The position numbers and the translations under genes were made by a program. DNA of 58,630 bases, taken from NCBI RefSeq assembly GCF_902806265.1, contig NZ_CADCVZ010000010.1:1-58630 (forward strand). The letters are read 5' to 3'. Source of the stretch: an uncultured Sphingomonas sp. GTDB lineage: Bacteria; Pseudomonadota; Alphaproteobacteria; Sphingomonadales; Sphingomonadaceae. Numbering within the stretch: position 1 is the first letter of the stretch; each line of letters starts with the position of its first letter. Positions 53,900-58,630 of this stretch are shown here, piece by piece. The notes beneath the pieces are model-generated. The model made no database searches. It had not been told where the DNA came from and saw only the letters and a program-made list of their open reading frames with translations.

Positions 53900-55273
53900 C
53901 TAGCTGAGCGACACCGACAGGAAGTCAGGCAGCGGGCCGTTCCAGCCGCCTTCTTCCGCGGGTTCCGGCTCGCGCGGGCGGCGGGGCGAAGGCTCGGCCC
54001 GTTCGGCAGTGGGTTCCGGCTCGCGCTGGCGGCGGGGTGGCGGCTCCGTCCGTTCGAGGCGAGGTTCCGGCTGGGCTGCGGCCGGTGGAGACTTGCGCTC
54101 CCGCCGTTCGCGCCGCGGCCGTTCCGCCGGCGCCGCTTCCTCCGCTGCGGGCTCCGTGGCTGCCTGCACGACCCGCGGAATCTTGAGGCCCGTGAGTTTC
54201 TCGATCTGCGCGACGGCCTCCGCGTCCTCCTTGGTGGCAAGGGTGATCGCGATGCCTTGAGCGCCCGCGCGGCCGGTCCGGCCGATGCGGTGGATGTAGT
54301 CGTCCGGCTGCCAGGGCACGTCGAAGTTGATGACGTGTGACACGCCTTTCACGTCCAGGCCGCGGGCCGCGACGTCGGAGGCGACCAGGATGTTGATCTC
54401 GTCGCGCTTGAACCGGTCGAACTCGGCAATGCGCGCTGGCTGCTCCATGTCGCCATGGATCTGCCCGACCGCGAAGCCCGAGCGCTTGAGGCTGGTATAG
54501 AGCTCGCGCACCGTGGTCTTGCGGTTGCAGAAGATGATCGCGTTCTTGAACTCCTCGTGGCGGAGGAGGTCGCGCAGGACGTCGCGCTTCTTGTCGCCGC
54601 GGGTGACCACCAGCCGCTGCTCGATGTTGACGTTGGCGGTGGCGGGCCGCGCGACCTCGATCGTCTTGGGCTCGCTCAGGAACTTGGCCGCGAGCTTCTG
54701 GATCGGCGGCGGCATGGTGGCGCTGAACAGCAGGGTCTGGCGCTGCTTGGGCAAGCGCGAGGCGATCTCCTCGATGTCCGGGATGAAGCCCATGTCGAGC
54801 ATCCGGTCCGCTTCGTCGATCACCAGGAGGTTGCAGTCATTGAGCATGATCTTGCCGCGGCTGAACAAGTCCATCAGCCGGCCGGGCGTGGCGATCAGCA
54901 CGTCCACCCCCTTCTCCAAGGCCTTGACCTGATCGCCCATCTGCACGCCGCCGATCAGCAGGGCCATGGAAAGCTTGTGGTACTTGCCGTACTTCTCGAA
55001 GTTCTCGGCGACCTGGGCGGCGAGCTCGCGCGTCGGCTCCAGGATCAACGACCGCGGCATGCGCGCGCGGCTGCGGCCGTGGCCCAAGATATCGATCATC
55101 GGCAGCACAAAGGCGGCGGTCTTGCCGGTGCCCGTCTGGGCGATGCCGACCAGGTCGCGGTTCATCAGCACGGACGGGATCGCGCCGCGCTGGATCGGCG
55201 TCGGCTCGGTGTAGCCGCTCTCGTCGATGGCGCGCAGCAGTTCTTCGGATAAGCCGAGGTCGGCGAAGCTCAT
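53900..55273 (-). CDS. DEAD-box RNA helicase, RhlE-like, with Arg/Pro/Glu-rich tail
   Basis: A 457-residue ATP-dependent helicase: Q motif TPIQRGAIP, motif I AQTGTGKTAAF, DEAD box VIDEADRML, motif III SAT, and HRIGRTGRAG. The last ~95 residues are disordered, low-complexity, with near-repeated RTEPPPRRQREPEP / RAEPSPRRPREPEP units, typical of RhlE-type RNA-binding tails. Likely in ribosome assembly or mRNA decay. Start ATG 55273. Confidence 0.93.
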   Translation of the reverse strand: MSFADLGLSEELLRAIDESGYTEPTPIQRGAIPSVLMNRDLVGIAQTGTGKTAAFVLPMIDILGHGRSRARMPRSLILEPTRELAAQVAENFEKYGKYHKLSMALLIGGVQMGDQVKALEKGVDVLIATPGRLMDLFSRGKIMLNDCNLLVIDEADRMLDMGFIPDIEEIASRLPKQRQTLLFSATMPPPIQKLAAKFLSEPKTIEVARPATANVNIEQRLVVTRGDKKRDVLRDLLRHEEFKNAIIFCNRKTTVRELYTSLKRSGFAVGQIHGDMEQPARIAEFDRFKRDEINILVASDVAARGLDVKGVSHVINFDVPWQPDDYIHRIGRTGRAGAQGIAITLATKEDAEAVAQIEKLTGLKIPRVVQAATEPAAEEAAPAERPRRERRERKSPPAAAQPEPRLERTEPPPRRQREPEPTAERAEPSPRRPREPEPAEEGGWNGPLPDFLSVSLS

Positions 55274-55362
55274 GCGGGGTCTTTGAAAGTGGCAGCTGCC
55301 AATAGCGGCGCCGCCGGCCCCCGCCCACTGCGGGAGGGCACCGGGAAAGTCAAGGAATGTGG

Positions 55363-55791
55363 CTACTTGACCGGTCTCGGCACCACGGTCCGAAAGCGCT
55401 CGATCTGACAGGATCCGCCCATGCGGTTCCGGATCTCGTCACGGCGCGCGCAGATCCGGTCGTCGGCGGGCTGCAGATAGAAGCCGCCGTAGAAGTCGAG
55501 CGTCGGGCACTCGCTGTCCATCTTGGCGCGGATGCGGCGCCGGTCGCGCATCAAGAAATCGATGCTGCGATCCTCCGCCAACGCGGCCGCGGCGACTGCG
55601 CCGCTCCTGATGCACTTGGGCCCGCGCTTCTCTACCCACCGCACCGGCCAGGCCATGCGCGACCGAACCACGGGCACGCGCATCACGAGTTCGTCGCGGA
55701 TGATCACCCGGCTGACGGTCGCGGTCGCCGGAGGCTGGCCGCCAAACAGCGCCAGCAGCTGCGACAGGATCGATAAGCCATAAAGGTTCAA
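55363..55791 (-). CDS. Hypothetical exported protein, about 142 aa
   Basis: From a likely TTG start (55791) it reads LNLYGLSILSQLLALFGGQPPATA, a signal-like N-terminus, then RVIIRDELVMRVPVV and a Cys-containing, basic domain (GPKCIRSGAVAAAALAEDRSIDFLM..., SECPTLDFYGGFY, CARRDEIRNRMGGSCQIERF). Four cysteines in the mature part could form disulphides. The frame remains open to 55944, so the start is uncertain. I do not recognise a family. Confidence 0.55.
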   Translation of the reverse strand: MNLYGLSILSQLLALFGGQPPATATVSRVIIRDELVMRVPVVRSRMAWPVRWVEKRGPKCIRSGAVAAAALAEDRSIDFLMRDRRRIRAKMDSECPTLDFYGGFYLQPADDRICARRDEIRNRMGGSCQIERFRTVVPRPVK

Positions 55792-55971
55792 GCGGATGGG
55801 CCTCGGTTGCTCCGCCCGGCCTCCATCAGCACCATTGAACCCCCCATGAACTCCGCCCCGGCCTTGCCAGATGGTGAGCGCCGGCATAGTAGCGCGCCCG
55901 GACAAAAACTGGCCCGAAGCCGACGGTGGCTCCATGAGCATCATGGCGCCGCACCCCAGGAGATCAAGAGT

Positions 55972-56769
55972 ATGGCGACCGCCGCGCCGAATGCCCTGCC
56001 GTTTCTTTACAACCAGCTGGAGCCGCTAAACAGCAACCAGCACGGCGGTTTCCGGGTGCGCGGACTGACCAGCCTGCCCGGGCTCGCCACCGCCCACGCC
56101 ATTCCGCTGACTATTGACGAGTTCGCGATGGCGCAGCGCTACTACCCGATAATTTTCTCGGTCGGGCAGGATCCGGTGCCGCTCGCGCTGATGGGCCTCA
56201 ACGAAGGGGTCAACACATTCGTGAACGAGACCGGCGAGCCGCTCGACCGGGCGGTCTACATGCCCGCCTATCTCCGCCGTTACCCGTTCATGCTGGCCAA
56301 GCTGCGGCCGGACAGCGACGAGCTATCCTTGTGCTTCGATCCGACTGCCGGCGCGGTCGGCGACTTCGCGGATGGCGAGCCCTTGTTCGAAGGGGAGGGG
56401 CCGAGCGAGGCCACCAACGCGGTGCTGCAATTCTGCGAGCAGTTCGAGACTGCGGGGCAGCGCACCCAGCTGTTCATGGCTGAGCTCCAGCGGTCGGGGC
56501 TGCTGATGGACGGCGAGGTGGCAATTCAACCCGAAGGCGCGACCCAGCCCTTCGTCTACCGGGGGTTCCAGATGGTGGACGAAGAGAAGCTGCGCGAGAT
56601 GCGCGGGGACGAGCTGCGCAAGATGAACCAGAACGGCATGCTGGCGCTGGTTTTCGCCCACCTGTTCAGCCTGGGGCAAATCCGCGACGTGTTCGCTCGG
56701 CAGGTCCAGCAGGGCAAAGGTCCGGCCGGAAGCTTCACGGGCGCGCCGCCGTTTCCGGTTCAGGCCTGA
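55972..56769 (+). CDS. SapC family protein
   Basis: A 265-residue protein matching SapC: FLYNQLEPLNSNQHGGFRV, HAIPLTIDEFAMAQRYYPIIFSVGQDPVPLALMGL, NTFVNETGEPLDRAVYMPAYLRRYPFMLAKL and DEEKLREMRGDELRKMNQNGMLALVFAHLFSL. The name comes from a Campylobacter S-layer locus, but in Sphingomonads and Caulobacter SapC often sits near TonB receptors and tryptophan halogenases; its role is unknown. AGGAG lies 10 nt upstream of ATG 55972. Confidence 0.88.
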   Translation: MATAAPNALPFLYNQLEPLNSNQHGGFRVRGLTSLPGLATAHAIPLTIDEFAMAQRYYPIIFSVGQDPVPLALMGLNEGVNTFVNETGEPLDRAVYMPAYLRRYPFMLAKLRPDSDELSLCFDPTAGAVGDFADGEPLFEGEGPSEATNAVLQFCEQFETAGQRTQLFMAELQRSGLLMDGEVAIQPEGATQPFVYRGFQMVDEEKLREMRGDELRKMNQNGMLALVFAHLFSLGQIRDVFARQVQQGKGPAGSFTGAPPFPVQA

Positions 56770-56776
56770 CGACGCC

Positions 56777-57622
56777 CTATTCTGCTGCGGCGGGCAGCTC
56801 CTGCCGCGCGGTCAACGCGTCGGCCACGGTAACCACCAGCGTCTCCAGCAGCCTGGCGACCCCGTCGAACCCCGGACCGCTCTTGCGGCAGCTGCCGTCG
56901 AGGTAGAGGCTGCGATCCAGTTCGAGCTGGATCGCGTGAACACCGGCCGGGGGATCGCCTAGGCTTTCGACGATCCAGCCGCCCGCATAAGGGTCGTTGA
57001 ACGCGGCGGTGAACCCTTCGCGCTCCACCGTGCGCCGGACCAGGTCACCGAGCCAGGCCGCAGCGCTGCGCCCGTAGCGATCGCCCACCACGATCTGCGG
57101 CTGGCGCGGTCCCCGGCTCGGCATCGAATGGCAGTCGAGCAGCAGCACCTCGCCATGCCGCCGCTGCAGCTGCTGCAGGCGGTCGCGCAGCGCCAGGTGG
57201 TAAGGCCGCCACCCGCCTTCGATACGCCGCTCCATCTCGCCGGACCCGAGCTTGTTTCGCCATAGGTCGCCGTCGCGTGGGGTGCGGGTAGGTACGATGC
57301 CCAGCCCACCCCGGGCGCGGGGGCCGGGATCGCTGCCCGGAACACCGCCAGCCATCGCCGGGTCGATCTCCTGCAGCGAGCGGTTGCAGTCCACGGCCGC
57401 GCGCGGCGCGCGGGCAATCACTGCGCCGCACCCTTGCGCTAGCGCGCGCCACACCAGCCGGTCGACCAGCGGATCCTCCAGGTGCTCGAGGGCACCCTTG
57501 CCGCGCCGCGCTGCCCGCAGGAGCCAGTCCGGGTAGTCGGTCCCGCTATGGGGGACCGACAGCAGAACGGGCAAACTGCCGGTGCCTGGAAGCACGGTCG
57601 GGGCGGAAAGGGGGCTAGTCAC
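56777..57622 (-). CDS. N-formylglutamate amidohydrolase family protein
   Basis: A 281-residue zinc hydrolase homologue: LLSVPHSGTDYPDWL near the N-terminus, DCNRSLQEIDPAM, LLLDCHSMPSRGP, and YAGGWIVESLGDPPAGVHAIQLELDRSLYLDG. Family members hydrolyse N-formyl-L-glutamate in histidine degradation, but no hut genes are nearby. GTG 57622 is immediately preceded by TAGGAG, so ribosome-binding site and start codon abut, which is unusual; GTG at codon 10 is an alternative. Divergent from the CpdR-like gene. Confidence 0.85.
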   Translation of the reverse strand: MTSPLSAPTVLPGTGSLPVLLSVPHSGTDYPDWLLRAARRGKGALEHLEDPLVDRLVWRALAQGCGAVIARAPRAAVDCNRSLQEIDPAMAGGVPGSDPGPRARGGLGIVPTRTPRDGDLWRNKLGSGEMERRIEGGWRPYHLALRDRLQQLQRRHGEVLLLDCHSMPSRGPRQPQIVVGDRYGRSAAAWLGDLVRRTVEREGFTAAFNDPYAGGWIVESLGDPPAGVHAIQLELDRSLYLDGSCRKSGPGFDGVARLLETLVVTVADALTARQELPAAAE

Positions 57623-57724
57623 CTCCTACCCTCTTAGGGTTGGGGGCGTGCCGCCACAACTGCCCCGCGAGATAGGACGAGTTGCGCTGGAAAATATTAA
57701 TCGTTGGGCGCATACAACGGCGTC

Positions 57725-58102
57725 ATGTACCGGATTCTGCTCGCCGAAGATGACCATTCCATGCGCGAGTATCTGGCTCGCGCCCTGACCCGCGTCGGCT
57801 ACGAGGTGAGCGCGGTGGGGTGCGGGACGGAAGCGGTGCCCTTGCTGGAGCGAGGGCGGTTCGACCTCCTCCTGACCGACATCGTGATGCCCGAGATGGA
57901 CGGGATCGAGCTGGCGCAGAAGGCCTCGCACATCGACCCGGCGATCCGCGTCATGTTCATCACCGGCTTCGCCGCGGTCGCCCTGCAGAGCGGACGAACG
58001 GCGCCGGAAGCGAAGCTGCTGAGTAAGCCGTTCCACCTCAAGGACCTGGTGGCGGAGGTCGATCGCATCTTCCAGACCGAGGACGCGCACGGCCGGCTCT
58101 GA
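57725..58102 (+). CDS. cpdR: CpdR-like single-domain response regulator
   Basis: A 125-residue lone receiver domain: acidic pocket LLAEDDHS, phospho-acceptor Asp52 in LLTDIVMPEMDG, and Lys101 in LLSKPF. No output domain. The pattern is close to Caulobacter CpdR, which, when unphosphorylated, loads substrates onto ClpXP and drives cell-cycle proteolysis. ATG 57725 gives MYRILLAEDD; a GTG at 57704 would add seven residues. Position next to the N-formylglutamate amidohydrolase homologue and tRNA-Val fits my memory of sphingomonad gene order. Confidence 0.87.
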   Translation: MYRILLAEDDHSMREYLARALTRVGYEVSAVGCGTEAVPLLERGRFDLLLTDIVMPEMDGIELAQKASHIDPAIRVMFITGFAAVALQSGRTAPEAKLLSKPFHLKDLVAEVDRIFQTEDAHGRL

Positions 58103-58159
58103 CGACCGCCCGATTCGGGTTGCGCAAGCCCCAAGGCGCGGGTAGATGCCCGCCGCAGT

Positions 58160-58234
58160 GGGCGTGTAGCTCAGTGGTAGAGCACTGTGTTGACATCGCA
58201 GGGGTCGCAAGTTCAATCCTTGCCACGCCCACCA
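58160..58234 (+). tRNA. tRNA-Val (anticodon GAC)
   Basis: Acceptor arms GGGCGTG (from 58160) and CACGCCC pair fully; discriminator A and genomically encoded CCA follow, ending at 58234. The anticodon stem CTGTG/CGCAG encloses TTGACAT, giving anticodon GAC for valine codons GUC/GUU. D-arm AGCTCAGTGGTAGAGC and TpsiC-arm GTTCAATCC are standard. A T-run follows at once. Confidence 0.95.
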
Positions 58235-58616
58235 TTTTTCACTTTGAAAAACAGAGGCTCGCAGAGCTGCTGGCCCATGGCGCGGAATCCCCGGTCCGGT
58301 GCAACTCCGTTGAAAAGTCAGTTGGCCTAACTCAGGCCGCGCCTCCGGATAGCGGAACAATACCCTCCTCCAGGTCTATCGCAACGTATACCAGCGTCCG
58401 CTTTGCGCCCATTCCAGACGTTGGCAGGCGCAACGTGCGCGCCCGTGAGCGGACGTTCATTCATCCGCCGGGGCGTTGGTCGCGGCCGTGCGCAGCCTTC
58501 TCGCAAGGTGAGCCTTCAGCTGGCGCATCGGCAGAGACTGCTTGGCATCATCCTGGCTGTTGCCAAGGCGGCTGCGGAAAGGAAGGATCAACCCTGACCG
58601 AGCCGGGAGACGAAGA
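58235..58616. other. Noncoding stretch after tRNA-Val
   Basis: About 380 nt without a gene I can support. It opens with TTTTTCACTTTGAAAAA (58235-58251), a short palindrome that may terminate the tRNA. Around 58397-58466 lies CGTCCGCTTTGCGCCCATTC followed by GAGCGGACGTTCATTC, which resembles repeat material I associate with sphingomonad intergenic DNA; this is not verified. No integrase or tRNA-end duplication is seen, so nothing shows an attachment site. Confidence 0.4.
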
Positions 58617-58630
58617 TGCCGTTGATTGCG
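58617..58630 (+). CDS. Possible start of the next gene (cut by window edge)
   Basis: ATG 58617 reads MPLIA and is preceded by GGGAG at 58606-58610, 6 nt away, a good ribosome-binding site. Only four codons plus two bases are visible, so neither family nor function can be stated. Confidence 0.4.

Noticed and set aside
54009-54260. Plus-strand open frame over the helicase tail
   Set aside because: Antisense of the low-complexity Arg/Pro/Glu tail; biased composition explains it.
58038-58235. Minus-strand frame over tRNA-Val beginning MVGVARIELATPAM
   Set aside because: This is the well-known false protein produced by translating the antisense of a tRNA; the longer minus frame 57626-58360 is the same artefact.
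58235-58630. tRNA-Val as an integration site of a mobile element
   Set aside because: No integrase, no repeated tRNA 3' end and no change of gene type within the window.

Overview
This window is high-GC DNA, almost fully coding, with many 1-4 nt start/stop overlaps. Gene content points to an alphaproteobacterium of the Sphingomonadales, close to Sphingomonas: a TonB-dependent receptor beside glycoside hydrolases, SapC, a CpdR-type regulator beside an N-formylglutamate amidohydrolase homologue, DUF1013, DUF1192 and DUF3297 proteins, CrtW/CrtX carotenoid genes, and palindromic intergenic repeats of the type common in sphingomonads. No prophage, insertion sequence, rRNA or CRISPR array is visible. 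It reads as chromosome.

Layout. (1) 1-10.5 kb: a carbohydrate-use locus with the end of a TonB-dependent receptor, three GH43-type enzymes, a GH1-type enzyme and most of a De Ley-Doudoroff galactose route (mutarotase, galactose dehydrogenase, galactonate dehydratase, KDGal kinase, KDPGal aldolase); no lactonase is seen. (2) 10.5-12.2 kb: a ZIP metal transporter and a stand-alone TonB-like protein. (3) 12.1-17 kb: a five-gene minus-strand operon MaoC - HpcH/HpaI lyase - zinc alcohol dehydrogenase - acetyl-CoA synthetase - lipoprotein. (4) 17.4-26 kb: an orphan AceE-like E1, PilZ and DUF4142 proteins, an HxlR/azoreductase divergent pair, and an E1alpha-E1beta-E2 2-oxoacid dehydrogenase operon whose E2 linker carries a palindromic repeat read in frame. 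(5) 26-33 kb: a polytopic chemoreceptor, small proteins, a phage-shock (PspC/PspB-like) cluster, a ZnuD-like TonB receptor and threonine synthase. (6) 33-41 kb: a type I secretion ABC/HlyD pair, ClpA, a quinone oxidoreductase and a RES/Xre toxin-antitoxin pair. (7) 41-45.3 kb: DUF1013 (with an attenuator-like leader), XseB, IspA, CoaD, cyclophilin, a palindromic repeat, QueA. (8) 45.3-49.1 kb: a light-energy island with crtW-crtX divergent from rhodopsin-blh. (9) 49-58.6 kb: a secreted GDSL esterase with an RTX-like C-terminus (a likely cargo of the type I exporter), a TSUP permease, Tgt, a DUF2171-PRC protein, a DEAD-box helicase, SapC, the N-formylglutamate amidohydrolase homologue, a CpdR-like regulator and tRNA-Val(GAC).

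The most notable unit is region 8. IspA (farnesyl diphosphate) lies 4 kb upstream; CrtW and CrtX modify carotenoids, Blh should cleave beta-carotene to retinal, and the rhodopsin uses it. The rhodopsin has the helix-C triad Asp-Thr-Ser (D94/T98/S105) instead of a carboxylic proton donor and carries a histidine on helix B (H58), the hallmarks of the DTG/DTS proton-pump group. Two oddities deserve tests: the Blh has Ala where the HSxRH motif normally supplies a fourth iron-ligand His, and the rhodopsin has Tyr, not Gly, at the position that opens the carotenoid-antenna site in xanthorhodopsin. Everything here comes from reading the sequence; no database search was run.
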